Notes: a model not told the origin generated them from the letters alone. A stretch of 64,000 nucleotides of DNA from Holacanthus passer (GCA_025331565.1 JAFREQ010000009.1:7615501-7679500), one strand, 5' to 3'. Counted from the first letter of the stretch, positions 40,015-53,595 are shown. Translations and numbers: made by a program.

Positions 40015-43000
40015 TCAAGCTTTTGCTTTCCTGAATGTGCCAGTTCTGCCCCCGTGATTTACTGCAAGCGCAGGGAAAATTTCTTTCACTGCCGTATACA
40101 AGTCTTCAAAATCCTGGTTCACTGTGATGTCCTAGAGAGAGTGATGCACATAGAAGCCAGTGAATAAGTTTAAAAAGGAGAAGATTTGCAGAAAGTCTCA
40201 TAGAGGTGGAATATGTGTGAGTTACCGAGAAGTCTAAAGCCTCAATGGCTGAATCTGGGTTGTCCTGCACAGACTTGAGGATCCCATAGCAGCCAGCGTT
40301 CAGGATGGGGTTCCTCCCCATCTAGACAATCACAAACATCATCAGTGTAAGAATATGGCAATAATATCTCAGATGTCTTTAGTTTGGTTTTGATAATGCA
40401 GGTGAAGAAATAGGTTGTTGAGCCTATAATGGCTTTTAAAATTGATTCCCTCTCAAAAGTGGTTGTAGCCACTTTTAAAGGAATAGTTTTGGAAAATATA
40501 CTATAACACTGTGGCAGAGAGTAAGATGAGAAGATTGATGTCACTTTTGTATCTGTCCATTAAATATAAGACAGGAAACATAAGGAAACAGTGAGCCTGC
40601 CTCTGTCCAGTGGTAACAAAATCCACAACAGCATGTTTGAAACTAACACATAACACACTTTGTTGAGAGTAAAACTGTAAATTCAACATTTTTAGAGGAT
40701 TATGTGCTGAACTGTTTCTTGGTTGGGACCAGTGACTTCATGGAATCTTCACTGGTTGCAACTGATCAGAGCCAAGAAATAATTAATTAGTGAGCTTTAG
40801 AGATGTTTGCGAGGCATTTTTTTTATGTAACTGTTGAACAAAACCAGGTGAGCTGTTTTCCCTGGTTTCCAGTCTTTATGTGTACAGTAAGCAGCTAAAC
40901 TTACAGTATAAAGTCACACAGTATTATAGACATGAAAGTGGTATTACTCTTCTCATGCAACCTCTGGCAAGTTAGCTTATTAAAGCAAACAAGCATAAAA
41001 ATGTTGAACTATTCCTTTAATAACTGGCCAGCAGCTAAAGACAAAAGTTATCCATTCTTAGTTACTTTTGGCTCATCCAGTCATTAGTATAATTCATTTG
41101 ATGTGATGTCTATATCAAATAAACCAGTTTTTTAAAGAGAAAGAGAAAGTTAAAACAATTTTATGATTCATTTTCATTCATTATCATTTGGTTTTCTTAA
41201 CTGATGTTCTGTTGTTTTTATTCTTTTTACTTATTCATTTATCTTATTATTATTATTATTACCAATTAGCTGCTATCAATGTTGATGCAAACCAGATTGT
41301 GTCTTTGAACTTTTGACTAAATGATCACATTTGAAAATCTTGAACTGCCCACATTTAGCTCATAGTGACTTTTCAGACTTGTATATGCAGTCAAACACCT
41401 GCTCTGTTTTCATCTCAGAAGTGCACATCTAATCAATATCAAAAGCTCAGGCTGTGTGCTCGGGCTGCTCAATTTTAGTGTGAGTCTTCACCATAACTTG
41501 GCTTCAATCACTAACTTGTTTCAGGCAGTTAAGACGAGGCCCCGAGATCTCTGCTTGGGCGTTAACATTAAAACAAAGTACAGTGATCCATTTACTTATC
41601 CCATTTTATCCACTGATGCCCCCCATTGCTTTTGAAGCTAGAACCAATCTCTTTTCAACAGCTTACGTTCAGGGATTTGATTGTCTTGTTTACTTTGAGG
41701 CCCATGGCGAGGCGAATAGCTCCTTCAGGGGGTATTCGGTTGTTACTGTGGAGAGAAACAAATGCAGACAACAAAAAATGTGTGTTGGAGTGTGAGGGGA
41801 AGCAATCATAAAGTGTTATCTTTTTAAATGGCATTATTCATCCATGTAGCACAAATGTCTGGAAATTTGAGAGGCAAGCTTTGTTTTGCTTGAGAAGTTG
41901 AACGAGAGGCAGAAGAAGCCGAATGATTTGAAGCTTGTTTTTTGGTAAATTGTGACTACTGCTTAAGATTCATTAGTAAAACTACAAATCTGGTAAAGCA
42001 ATTTGATCTCATCAGGGCTTTAATAAATATTTTGTATTAGTTTATGCACCAGAGGTAATACCAAACAAGGTCAAACATGTCATTTGCTCTCGTTTGAGAT
42101 TCGTGAAAGAATGCTCTCAGCTGAAGTTGCGCCTCTGCCCTTTTCAACTCTTACTGTAAGATAATCTGATAATCAGATAACCAAGATAACAAAGGCTCAT
42201 ACCTCACATTCAACTCCTCCAAAACAGTGTTCTCTTTCAGAGCCTGTCCTAAAGCAACGGCTCCTTCTTTACCAAAGCCATTAAATGACAGATCCACGGT
42301 TCTAAGGAAAATGTTTGCCTAAAAAACAAAAGAAAAAGAAGTCTTTGGTAGAGTAAGATTTCAGATTCAACAAGTAAAACAAGTTCTCTAACGTGATTAA
42401 CTAAGGAACAAAGAAACACCTCAATTTAAATTAAGAGAGCAGCAGTATTAGTAATAAGCCTCTCAGGACCTGAATCAATCAAACCCGTCAGTGTAGCTTA
42501 CTGATCAGGGTCCTTTGACCATCTTGGTCATCAAGATAGAGTAGGAAAAACTGCTTCTACACTGTCTCTCCTGTTGTCAGACGTTTAATGAATACCTGAC
42601 TAGGGGCCTGTTTCACAAAACAGGATAAGCAAGTTAGCCCGGTAATGATACACTATCTTGTTCTGGTAGCAAATATCTACCTGCAAAACTGGATCATATC
42701 ATTAAAACATAATATACAAGTTTTGGTCAAAACAGTATCAGCAGAATGTGTCATGATCAGTCACTTTACTAACTTTACAATCCCAGTTTGGGAAATCTTA
42801 TCCTACCTCCTCTTACTCTATGGCTTGTCCAAAGTTTTCACTAAATTTGCAAAACCTTTCCTTTGCACAGAGGTTGTCCATAGCTTAGAGCAATTAGAGC
42901 AACAGGAGGGACAACAATCTGCCAATCAGTCGTTATTTCATAAGTCAAAATCTACAGTTGTCAGGTATAGATGAGAAACCTGCTTTTGTTTGTGAGTAAA

Positions 43001-46000
43001 ATTAAATACCCATTTAAAAAAAAACCTGCAAGGTCATTGTGATAAATCTGCCATCATTAATCACTGTAAACTGCATTATGTGGCGGGCGAGAAAGGAAAG
43101 CTTGACAGGCATGCCAACAGTAACTAAAGGGGCTTAACATACAGACAACTCACTTTTCACTTGAAAATATCGTGTGCTGACACTATGATGTGGAGACATG
43201 CCTGTCATCTGGAGCTGTTTCCATGTTTTGGTCTAGGCCTCTTTTTTTTTTTTTTTTTGCAATGACAATAGTACACTTCAAATTTGTGTCAACAGTTTTG
43301 GGCCCTTCCCTGTTTTAACATGACAATGACCTTGTGCACAAAGGCAGGTCCATAAAGAGATGGTTTTCTGAGATATTTTGAGAAAGAAATTGACTGGTCT
43401 GCACAAGCCCTGACTCCAACTCCATCCAACACATTTGGGAATTGGACTAGAGCCAGGCCTTGCTGCCCAACAAACTCACTGATGATTTTGTGGTTGAATG
43501 GGAGCAAATCCCTGCAGCCAGGTTCCTAAAATTGATTGGAAACCCTTCCAAGAAGAGTGGTGGCTGTCGTAGCTGCATATTAATGCCCATAGTTTTCATA
43601 TGAGATGTTTACCAAACACTCTCTCTGTCCACATACTTGTCCATGTACAATATGACTTATACATGATTTATGCACAACTTCAGTTTAAAGGTGCTTTCAA
43701 TCTGACATGAACAATGCTCTGTTTCGTATATATTTTTTTGTTTGATAACTTCATATGACATGAGCTAAATAGAATTTTCATAGACTGTATAAAAGAAGTG
43801 GACATAGCCACCAGGATACCACCCAGTGGTTTGTGGACCATTTTTAAGCCTTGGGTTTGACAATATGACTGTTGCCATCTTGTGTTTTGGAGCCGGAAGT
43901 GATGATTTGGACGAGAGGGTGAAGTCGCCATGGATACACATTATTGATCTTGATTGGATCTGACCTAGGACGCAGTGTAGCAACTTGGTAGCCAATCTCT
44001 ACAGTATACCCTGCTTTTTAATCTATTTTACTCTAAATGGGAGCATATTTTACAAAATTTCTGGAAACAAAAAAATCCTAACTCATTAGAAATTCATTCA
44101 ATTTCTCATAGACTTCTATACAGTCTGACTTCTTTTTGCAACCAGTAGAGTCGCCCCCTGGTGGCCATTAGCGATCCAGGCCCTTCTGCACTGACTTAAC
44201 TTTTCAAAGTCGAAGGCTACACCTTTTTTATACAGTCTACATGCAAACCATTTTCTGTATTGCCTGCGGATCTTCAGTTGTTTTGCACGATTTCAAAAAC
44301 TGAAATAGTGTTCAAACATTGATTTCCAGGTGTATTACCCCGAGGCCATTGGCCAACAGCACAGCTCCTCTCCCTCGAATGCCGTTCCAGGCCAGACTTA
44401 GTGATCTCAACCCAGTGTTCTCTGACAGACAGTCTCCCAGGCTTTGCCCTGAGGAAAGGAAAAAAAAAAAATAATGGCAGCACAAAATAACAACCTCCAT
44501 TATTTTAGCTCCATAATTGTATTGTAATTGTAGAACTGTAACTTCGAAAATGTGTAATAACCTCCATAAATTACAATGTCATCTTCAAAACAAATATAGA
44601 TAATTGTCATAATAATAATTGTTATTAGTTGGTTTTGTAAGAGTTTGTGACGAAATAGTCGAAATTTGATTTTGGAAAATTATTCACCAGGAAATCTCAG
44701 AGGACAGATATTTGGTAAGAATTTATAGTCACACTTCAACACATCAAATGGTCATTTCTGCACTCTCTTCTAGCAACTTATCTCATCTCCAGTAGATTCC
44801 ACTGAGATGGTGTGATTGTGTGGTTCATGGTCTGAAATGCACTAGTAAGTGAGGGCTGTAGAAGGAGTGATCCCAGAGAGAAAGCTCCCCATCATTATCT
44901 CACCCACTTTATCACAAGGATAGGAAAGAGCACGACACTCTGCGGTTCATAATCATCAAAAAAGACGCTCTTACTGTGCTTGGTTGAAAAAGCAATAACA
45001 CCATAGCATGAATGTCAGAGTGTTTGATTGGTATGCTTTCTCTCAGGGACCCACTATATGGAAGAGTGCACTCAAAACGAATGAGGATGTTCTTTGATAT
45101 TTCAGCAGTGGAGAAAATAGAATTGAATATGTGGGGATGAATCATAACCATGCGCATGGCAATGAGACATGGCAGTGTCCCCTTTCCCACAGACAGATTT
45201 ATTTTCAATTAAGTACATCAGATGCTTCCTGGTCTACCATTTTTTCCGCAAGGTGCCTGTCACAAAGCTCATCCACATCATAATTGAAAGAGGTTTTAAT
45301 GAAGGCGAAATGTTCTTGACCTTTGAATGCCACAGTCTGCTGCTGCCTGCTGTCCTGCGACTGCTGAGAGATAAGGCTACACCATTACTGCAAACTCTTT
45401 TATGAGAATGGTTTTGCAAAACTCTAATAATGGTAGATACCAGTAATTGCATATAGTCGTAATTTTAAATGAATCTGCACTCTTCGCAGTAATTGGTCAA
45501 TTTATAGGGCTTTACTGGACTGTACATTCAATTATCATTTAATAAAGGAGAAAGGAGGACTTTGCATTCGCTCATATAGCTGCTTTCAACAGCTACATGT
45601 AGTTTCAAAATGGTCGTGCATTCACATGCGAGCAAAAGAACATGTATGTGAAATACTTTTGGTTTTAAGCTATGAAGGCTGGCATGGCAATTAAAAGATG
45701 GCACTAATCTGAAATGTTTGTTTTTTTTGAATAGATGCAAAGTTTGTGAATTATGGCCAAGTCAAACAAATATTAGAGAATCTGAGATTATTTGTATGTG
45801 ATCATTTTTATTACTGCATATTTATCTGTCCTCATATTTTTGTGCATTTTATGAGCAACATTAAGGGAAATTTTAACGTTGCAACATGAAATGAGTGTTA
45901 AGGCGTGCTTCTAAATTTGTCACAGCAGCAACACTTTGGAGATGAACTGGCCATCTGTGACTCAGACCTTATCGACCAGCATCAGTGTTGGACCATAGAC

Positions 46001-48005
46001 TGTATTGGACCTTATTAATACTCTAATAATCTCTGCAGCTAAGTTCTTCATTCTGGTGTAAAAGCCAGAAACCAGACGAGTGGAGGCTGTTTTACCAGTA
46101 TATTAATGCCAATGGTTTTGGAATAATTAGCTGTTCAACAGTCACATGTGGGCGTTATGTTTGAGTGTCTGCATGCTTTGTTCAGCTGTCCACATACTTT
46201 TGGTTATGTAGTTTAAATATCAGAATTCAGATTTTTTTCATCATCAGAGACTTTTTCATAACCAGTTAAAAACTCATTGTAGTTCCTTTGATATCACCTT
46301 AATAAAAATGTGAGCCATTGGTTGGTTGGCCATTGGTACTGTTTCATTCTTTGAAAAGCTAAGGCCACAAAATATGTGACCTTTACTATTGAACTGGCTA
46401 ATTGCTACCTGCAGGCTCTCCTAGAGCGTTGTGGCTGAGGTCGAGGTGCTGCAGCTTGGTGTTGGTGATCAGCGCTGGACCGAGGTGTTGGGCAGACCTG
46501 TCTGTGAAACGGTTTCCTGACAGACTGAGCTTCACCAGGGTGCTGTTCTCCTTAAGCATACTCGCTATGGCTCTGGCCCCGTAATCCCCGAGGTTGTTGT
46601 TGGATAGGTCCACCTCTGGGATCGACACAAAAACGCATAAGTAAAAGATGGAAGGAGGCCGGTTGAAAGAGAAGTACAGTTTCAGTTTTTGAAAATCCAA
46701 AGAGTTTGCCTCATTTTTACACTAAACATAATTTCTTGAAAGTTTCCTAATTGTCTTTATTACAATTTGATTTGGTAGCCTGACTACTGCTGAGGAGGGT
46801 TTTGCAAATTAGCGCTGTCAGTTGCGTGGTTTAAGTCCGATTATATAACTGGTGTTTTTAATTGCCTTCAGTGTTTTCTGGTTCACCTTTTTCTCTTTGC
46901 ACTCAACAAAGTAAGTTCTTGCCAACTTTTGCTATAATGGCATGTTAACTCCTCTCAAACTTTTCAGCGTTTTCATTTGTTTTCTATTCATTCATTAAAT
47001 ATCAGAAAAATAGGTCCCCTTTCAAATTCTACGTTTTTTAATGTCTGCAGCAACATCAGCACAATGCACATTGGCAACTAATCTTTCATACACTATATTC
47101 ATAAAACTGCTAAAGATAAAGCCAGCCAATAGAGAGCCTGCATGACTCACAGGAATCATTCTCCATAGATCCATAGGTCCCTGAGCTGCACATGGGACCG
47201 GCTGCTGAGGAGGGTTTCACAAAATAGTTCAACTAATCTACATCCAAAATTATTGGTAATTGCTTCCCTTCCCGACTTTTGCTGTATTGGCATGTTAACT
47301 CTTCTCAAACCTTTCATTTGTTGTATATTCAGTCAATTAAAATAAAAAAATAGATCCTCTTTAATATTCTCTGTTGGCTAATGTTTGCTGCTGCATCAGC
47401 AAAATATACTGACAACTAATCTGTTATAGTGTATTTTCATAAAACTAGATTACACCTGAACGCTGAATAGTGACAAAGAATGTTAAGAACGCCAGCACTA
47501 AGAGCCTGCGTGACTCACAGGAGTCATTCTCCATAGATCCCCCGACAGGTCCCTGAACTGCACATCCGACTGACATTTAACAAAGATTAAACAGGGACCC
47601 CAGATGTTAAATGATGTGCTGTGGCATATAATTGGTATGAGTGTGGCGTGTGAGTGGGAGTCTGGGTGGCACTTTTGCTGGGAAAAGGTGAGACGGAGGG
47701 AGGGAAACGGAAGATGAAATGTGTGCATGCTTGAGTGCCAAGTAAAACCACCTGTAATAAAACAATTTTCCTTTAACATCTGGGCTATAGCAGCTCCGCC
47801 CATTCCCTCCATCCTATTATCTCCCAGGTTCAGCCTCAGTATTGAAGTGTTGGTTACCAGGGGAACCGCCAGTGCTTTGGTGCCCTGCAAAACACACACA
47901 CACACACACACACCCCTCAAAGTGAAATTCTTGTGTTTGTTCACTGCAGTATATTTTCTTATCTGTATTCCAGTTAAAAGAGTCGATGTACTGATGCAGG
48001 TGGGC

Positions 48006-48036
<31 letters not shown>

Positions 48037-51000
48037 GGAATATTAAACCTGTGTGAGACAAATGAAGCAGAAGGGAGCCGTGTGGAGGCGTGGGTCAGAA
48101 ATGAAGCTTGCAGAACATGAAAATTATAGTTTCTAGGACGGCTAATGAGAAAGTTGAGTGCGTGAAGCCTTATGTTAACATGATCTTTTAAAAAAAGGGG
48201 GAGAGCAGCAGCGGCTCCATCAGAGGACAGTGTGTTTAAATGTATGCAGAGTATCTTTCTGTAAGATTTGAGAAGCCTATTAATCTGCAAGACTTGGCAG
48301 CCACCAGTTTCTTACTTTACTTCTACTCTGTTTGATTGACAGGTGAAGACTTATTTAAAATCCAATTCAATCTGTCTGAATGATGTTAAGCCGAATCCTT
48401 GGGAAATGGCTTGTTAGGGAATGGATTCACTTTTACAACTTTCATTTACAGCGTTATGGACCAGTGCAAGCCTGTAAAAATGTCAAACTGTGTTGCTAAG
48501 AGCTCCAGGCAATGCATTTTCACATTTGCAGAGGATGTGCTCTTCCCTCTGTGAGTGATGTACAAGCACAGAGCAATTTTACATTGATTAACCATTAAAA
48601 CGACAGATAATTGTTATTGGCATGTGGGCTAAAATGAGGCGATGCAGGGTTTAAGTGTGACAAATTACTCGACATACAGATACAGATACTGTGTGTATTT
48701 TGTGTTATATCACAGTTAATTTATGTAGACACAATATCCACATTGTGTCTTATGCTCAGTAGGACCAAATATTACTACTCTTGCATGGGTTAAAAGGTGC
48801 ATTTGCATTTGCTGTCATTTAGGATCAAAAATAAGATAATTGTCCCGAAGGTAAGTTAAAATTTAGATCTGCATAATGAGCTCTCTGAGTATAAATTAAT
48901 ACCAGCAGCCTACCTTTCTTTCAAAGAAGTGAAGGACTCTCCACTTGAATATGTGCTTGTAAGATCTATACATCGGACTAGAGTTATGCACTTCTATATG
49001 TTACGTGTACTGCAAAGATATGTACATGCTTGATCTTCTTGGGAAAGGATTCTTCAAAAACTCCTCGAAGCCCAGCTGCGTTGGACTTAACACAGTGCTC
49101 TTCACATTTTGTCATGATCAGTGCTGTCTCCCAGGGGGGGGATGTGACTTTGAATTAATGAGTCATTCGCAGAACAAAGGTCTGAGCTGATCTGAAATAG
49201 CGTTAGCGAGACAAAGAAGTTCAAATGCACAGTGCGTGTTTAATTCGAGGACCCTCCCCCAGGTGAAGCTGATCTGATGAGCAAAACAGGTGAAGAAAAA
49301 GGAAATGTGCTACGAATCATGTCTTTTAGGAAATGGTGACGTGCAACATTATCTTTCATTTGGACTTGTATTTCAATCCAGTATTCACTCTCTTTTAGCT
49401 AATAACTTTCACCAATGCAAAGTGGACTAAATTACTGACATTTGGATAAAGGAAATAATGTTGAATATTACTGTCACTTATGAATGAATGAATTGCTGAC
49501 AGATGGCTGCTCAGTGGCTGCTGCTCGCATCAGGGTTTGAACTTGTAAAAACAATAGTATAAAAATTGTAATAAATAATAATTTTAGGCAGGAACTAAAT
49601 ATAACAGACCCTCCCTTCAGCAAAGAGAAAGAATATGTAACCTTCCCCCAGTTCTTACCTCCCTTCCCCTCTAATAATTTTCATACAGTCCCTAAATTAT
49701 GGTTAAAGTACCTGAGGTCCCAGACCACGATGCATCATGGACAGCTCTCTGTTTTGCATTTGCTGCAGGAAGTAAGAGGCAGGCACCACCTGTAATGCTT
49801 CACACGCCTCCATGTAGCACGTCTGCCCCGTCGGGTCATATGCCTCTTCCTTATCTGCAACATGAACAAAGACACTAGCTGTACTGTCTGTCTGAATTAT
49901 CGCTATCAATACCTATTTGAAAAAGGAGCGATGTGACACTTTCCCCCGGAGGAGGACCTTTTGAGTGTGATATTGAAAAGTCCCTCATGGCTGATTTCAC
50001 CCTGTCTGGGGAGCTCATTCATACCAGATGGTTTTCACTTCTGGTGAAAAGGAAGCCTGCCACAAAGGCTGAGATGAAATCATTAAGATGCAGAACAGGG
50101 CTCCACATGTGTGGGCAGGCGCGTGTAGGAGTTTCTGTTTTGTTTTGTTTTTCTTTTTTCTTCTCTGAAATCATTTAGAGTTTGAGAGGATGGAAAAGGC
50201 AGAAGGGAAGAGAGTAACAGATGGGGAGGGCTCTGCTTTATCAATGCAAAGTTTGGATCAAGATTGAATCAAGACTTACTATCAAGGTGCTTTGTACTGT
50301 TGAAGTTCAGGACAAAACATTATTTCAGACAGAAAATAACGGTTTGAAATTTCAAACACGTGACTCACATGACTGAGCAATTTTCCCATTTTACTTATAA
50401 GAGGGAACATCGCGCCCTTTATCATAACATGTCATAACTTTCACACCCCATTTATCTCCCTCTTTCCACCCGAAATCAATTTTCTCTATACCTCCCAGCT
50501 CCAAATCCGTGTCGTAGTCCTCATCAGAGATCACACGCTCCTCTCCTCCCAGCTCCTCTTGTTCATTCTCATCCTCCTCCTCTTCCTCTTCACCCTCTCT
50601 CTCACCTCTGTCCGGCGCATTCCCGTCAGGGCTCGAGCGTTGGTCCTTTGGCCCACGCACGTCGACCTCTGTCCGGCTCGCTCTTTGCTGGGCGGAGAGG
50701 GACAAAGTAAGACGTCGTGACTCCTCGAAGTCGCCTGTTGTTGGCAGTCTGGGTGAGGAGATGTGATGGATTTGCTGCAAGAGAAATAAAACTGATACCT
50801 ACACTTTGGGCGACTGAGTCCATCAGCGTGGATGGACCATTTTAACTTGTCTCTTCAAGCCTGTATCCCTCTGTCCTTCTGGGCTTTGTAACTACTTACA
50901 TTCCCTCCTACTCCTCTTGAACCAGAGGCTGTCTTTCACTCCCTTTATTTCTCGGCCTATGGCCTTTTCAGTAAATGTCTCAGTCAGCTATGCCACATCC

Positions 51001-51695
51001 TCTTATTTTCAGGACTAAACAGGCTACTTTAAAACAGCATTATCTGGCATGTGAGTGATACTGCACATGTTTTTTTTTTGTGTGGATGAGGTGCATCCAA
51101 AAAGCTTTTCAAAATGGTCTTTCCACTGTTAGTCTCACACTTGCGCACACACACGCATGCAGCCCTGTGATCGGACTACATGAAAGTGTAATTAAAACAG
51201 ACTTTCAGGCTGAAATTCTGAGGCCCCTCTGTTGAATTAATTCATGCGAGTGCACAGGTCGAAAGAGCGATGCATAAAAAGGAAGTAGCAGGTTCTTAAC
51301 CTGTTTTTTTGTGGAGCCTGTATTTCCTTGCCCCGGGCAAGGAAAGTGCTCAGACATGCCAAGAGATGGGGTTGTGTTTGAGGCCACCATTTCTAAAGCT
51401 AAAATATACTCTTGTAGATTCATAACTTGCAAAGAATTCTCCCCCAAAGTCTCTCTCCTGTGTCTTATTTAATCTCAGGTTTCATAAAAAAAGATCTGCC
51501 TCTGATCAGTCCTATAAGTCTCCGCTTGCCTACCTGGTTGTTCACACTTCCCTTGCTCAACAGTTTGCAGACTTGGCTGGATGGTCAGCTTCCTACCTCC
51601 CCCAGCTGCTGCTTCTCACTTTCTGTTTCTGCGTCATCGTCTTCCAGCACAGAAGGCAGCAGTGTCTCCTTGGCCAACTTCTTCCCATGAACCAT
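40015..51695 (-). CDS. lrrc74b: LRRC74B-like leucine-rich-repeat protein, ten exons
   Basis: Ribonuclease-inhibitor-type LRR protein of unknown function. Minus-strand exons: 51695-51597, 50774-50492, 49854-49712, 47884-47752, 46615-46409, 44448-44339, 42318-42203, 41745-41667, 40321-40226 and 40131-40015 (stop). All phases match, giving 1383 bp and 460 aa. The first ~125 residues are polar and very acidic (REGEEEEEEDENEQEELGG), then the family box DEDYDTDLELGD and an ACEALQVVPASYF segment. LRR units follow at about 28-residue spacing: LRLNLGDNRMEG, EVDLSNNNLGDYGARAIA, LVKLSLSGNRFTD, LQHLDLSHNALGE, LRSLSLAWNGI, LRTVDLSFNGFG, LEELNVSNNRI, IKSLNMGRNPI. The C-terminus has AGCYGILKSVQDNP and ALDFSDITVN, which I associate with LRRC74B. 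LRRC74A is the alternative; location (human LRRC74B is on 22q11) supports B. The start ATG is the first in an exon with no upstream acceptor noticed. Confidence 0.87.
40476..41019. repeat. Long-TIR repeat element, copy in lrrc74b intron 8
   Basis: The left end taaaggaatagttttggaaa mirrors the right end aaaatgttgaactattcctt. Inside, ggttgggaccagtgacttca, tggtttccagtctttatg and gtccagtggtaacaaaatcc match a very abundant perciform family. Related copies: 53939-54492 and a fragment at 409-490. Confidence 0.75.
42603..42645. repeat. Terminus of a PIF/Harbinger-type MITE
   Basis: The sequence gggcctgtttcacaaaacag, followed by gataagcaagttagc, resembles termini of teleost Harbinger-type MITEs (ggcctgtttcacgaagcag). 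The other end was not found with confidence; a candidate gagaaacctgctttt lies near 42973. Confidence 0.4.
43240..43259. repeat. Poly-T tract
   Basis: A T run of about 18 bases just left of the second Tc1-like relic. Confidence 0.8.
43286..43655 (+). mobile_element. Tc1/mariner-like transposase relic, copy 2
   Basis: The same family and order as 29420-29743: a GPFP-like block near 43300, the decayed PxPTPSNTFG block near 43430, agaagagtggtggctgtcgt, tattaatgcccatagtttt and tgtccacatacttg. Frame breaks are frequent. It lies in lrrc74b intron 6. Confidence 0.75.
43781..44239. mobile_element. 459-bp MITE with perfect 14-bp TIRs
   Basis: The left end tagactgtataaaa and the right end ttttatacagtcta are exact inverted repeats. 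The outermost TA on each side can be the duplicated target dinucleotide, as in Tc1/mariner MITEs. Internal phrases such as ttgtgttttggagccggaag and gtcgccccctggtggccatt occur in many fish genomes. No open frame is credible. Confidence 0.82.
44900..45940. other. lrrc74b intron 5, middle part: no gene
   Basis: AT-rich DNA between the exon at 44448 and the Tc1 relic at 45940; no exon or repeat family recognised. Confidence 0.35.
45940..46213 (+). mobile_element. Tc1/mariner-like transposase relic, copy 3
   Basis: The most decayed of the three. It keeps acgagtggaggctgtttta, tattaatgccaatggttttg, an acatgtgggcg-like segment and the tail gtccacatacttttggttat. It lies in lrrc74b intron 5. Confidence 0.65.
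47892..47913. repeat. (AC)11 microsatellite abutting the exon 4 acceptor of lrrc74b
   Basis: Eleven AC units. On the gene strand they read (TG)11 followed by TTTTGCAG and the exon (start 47884), so they occupy the place of the polypyrimidine tract. Confidence 0.95.
48006..48038. repeat. (GA)n microsatellite
   Basis: Uninterrupted gagaga apart from one cgag unit; in lrrc74b intron 3. Confidence 0.9.
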
Positions 51696-52468
51696 GACTT
51701 CCACTCTGAGTAATGGTGATACTGAGATATATTTTGCTACCTATATGCAAAATAAAATAAAAATCCCTTTCGAAATCTGCTTGTTTATTTTGAGACTCAG
51801 TGTGGTGTTAAAATATTTGTGCTGTGAGTGAAATCACTGCACTGCATCTAAGCAGCAGGTAGTGCAGTGTGTGTTCATGCAACCTATCTTGCTCAACAGC
51901 AGGGTCAAATTCTTTGGGCTAATTAGAAAGGCCGCTGCTTCTCTGCATGACAGCCGGCCTCCAATCAGAGTCCTTGTGTAAAGATTGGATGACTTGTTTT
52001 GTTGACACATTGCCATGGTGCTGCTGCGTGGCACCTCTGTGCTCTGAGTGCTGACGGCCAACACTTAGAGAGGCAGGAAGAGGAGGGGAAGCAAATGGCT
52101 TGTTTGCAGCTACTCTGTTTTGCAAGAGATAAAACTCTGCATCAACATCCAAATCAATCTCCAATCTCCAAATCCTCAAACTAAAATGCTTCGACCTTAA
52201 ACAAGTCCCACCGCAGGAATGAACCTCTCCAGTCTCGCTCCTTTCTCGCATAAACAAGAAAAACAAACCGAGCACATGTGTTGACATATTCTGTAAATGT
52301 TTCTCTTTATTTGTAAGTAAATGCAAAGTCCTTGCAGGTGATGCATTAAAATGGAATATCCTCAATCAATTACACAACAAAGGTCATTATAGCAGAGGCT
52401 GATTGGATCAGAGTTGTTCGTAGCAGCAGCGATATGCAAACACAGAATAAAGAAATCCCTCAAGAATG

Positions 52469-52494
52469 TTTTTTTTTTTTTTTTTCTTTTTTTT
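52469..52494. repeat. Poly-T tract
   Basis: Two T runs broken by a single C. Confidence 0.85.
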
Positions 52495-53595
52495 AAACCA
52501 TCCAAAGCCTCGTGAGAAAAGGCTGGATAACTTACACAATACAGTCTCACTGACTGACACAGTGCTGGTAAATAGACAGAGCTTTTTAAATATGAACAGG
52601 AGACAGAAGATCACCATGCATTTATTTAATGCTGCTGTTTTATCCCCATACCTAAAGGATATGAGAGACACCATAGAATATGCCTTTTTTTGTTCTTTTT
52701 AAATCAAGCAGAATCATAGTGCTCATTTACATAATCAAAATACATTCTTAGAAAAGATCAAAGTGGTACTCTATATTTTATACTTTGTCTTTGAATATAT
52801 ATATATAGAAGCTATATATAGAAGCTATATCTTGTATCAATTGTTTTCCTGTTGCACATTTTACATCACAGACATTTTCTTGACAGCTCTCATTCCAATT
52901 CAACTAAATCTGTTTAAACAAATTATACAGAGGAGACATTCATCCAGAATGATCAACAGTGGGAACAATGGGAATCACCCATTTTCTCTCAGCAGTAAAA
53001 ATAGTCAGAAAAAAGAAAACAACAACAACAAAAAAAACAAAAAACAAAATATATTCTCAGCAGCTGTTAGGGAGGTCTGAAAACCACATTGAAATCCGTT
53101 AATCATGCTGACAGCTATCTTTAATTTGAATCAAAGACAAAGAAGGGGAACAAACAAGACTCAGAAGCTGACAAGAAAAGCCACAGGTTACTGCAGAGTG
53201 GGTGATCAATAAACAATGTGGCCCCTGCACAAATATATTCAAATTACAACCCTGACTCATTGGAAAGCAGCAAATGACCACAGCGGCAGTGTGATTGCCT
53301 CTTGTCCCTGAATGAAAACTTCACTGGAGCTTAAAACAATAGAAGTGAACTGCTGAGATCAAAACTAAAAGCCATGTGTGCAGTTTCCCGTTAGCAAAAA
53401 CACCATCTGTAAGATTAAATTTGCAGGCTTGTGTGACTCACAGAGCAACAAATTCATGCTTCTTTTAAAAACCTGACCAGCTCGACAAGGTAACACACAA
53501 GCAGAATAATCATGTCAAAACACACACCTGAGCACATGCATGTTTTACACCCACTCGTATAGAGATGCGCACGCTTATGATGATTTCTATGGCAC

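Noticed and set aside
47498..48061. A 187-codon minus-strand frame
   Set aside because: It reads through lrrc74b exon 4, the (AC)n tract and the (GA)n tract. Only 47752-47884 is an exon; the rest is intron and microsatellite.
50626..50823. An alternative N-terminus for lrrc74b starting at 50823
   Set aside because: It would need a 28-bp intron or no splice. The exon at 51597-51695 joins in phase and fits better.
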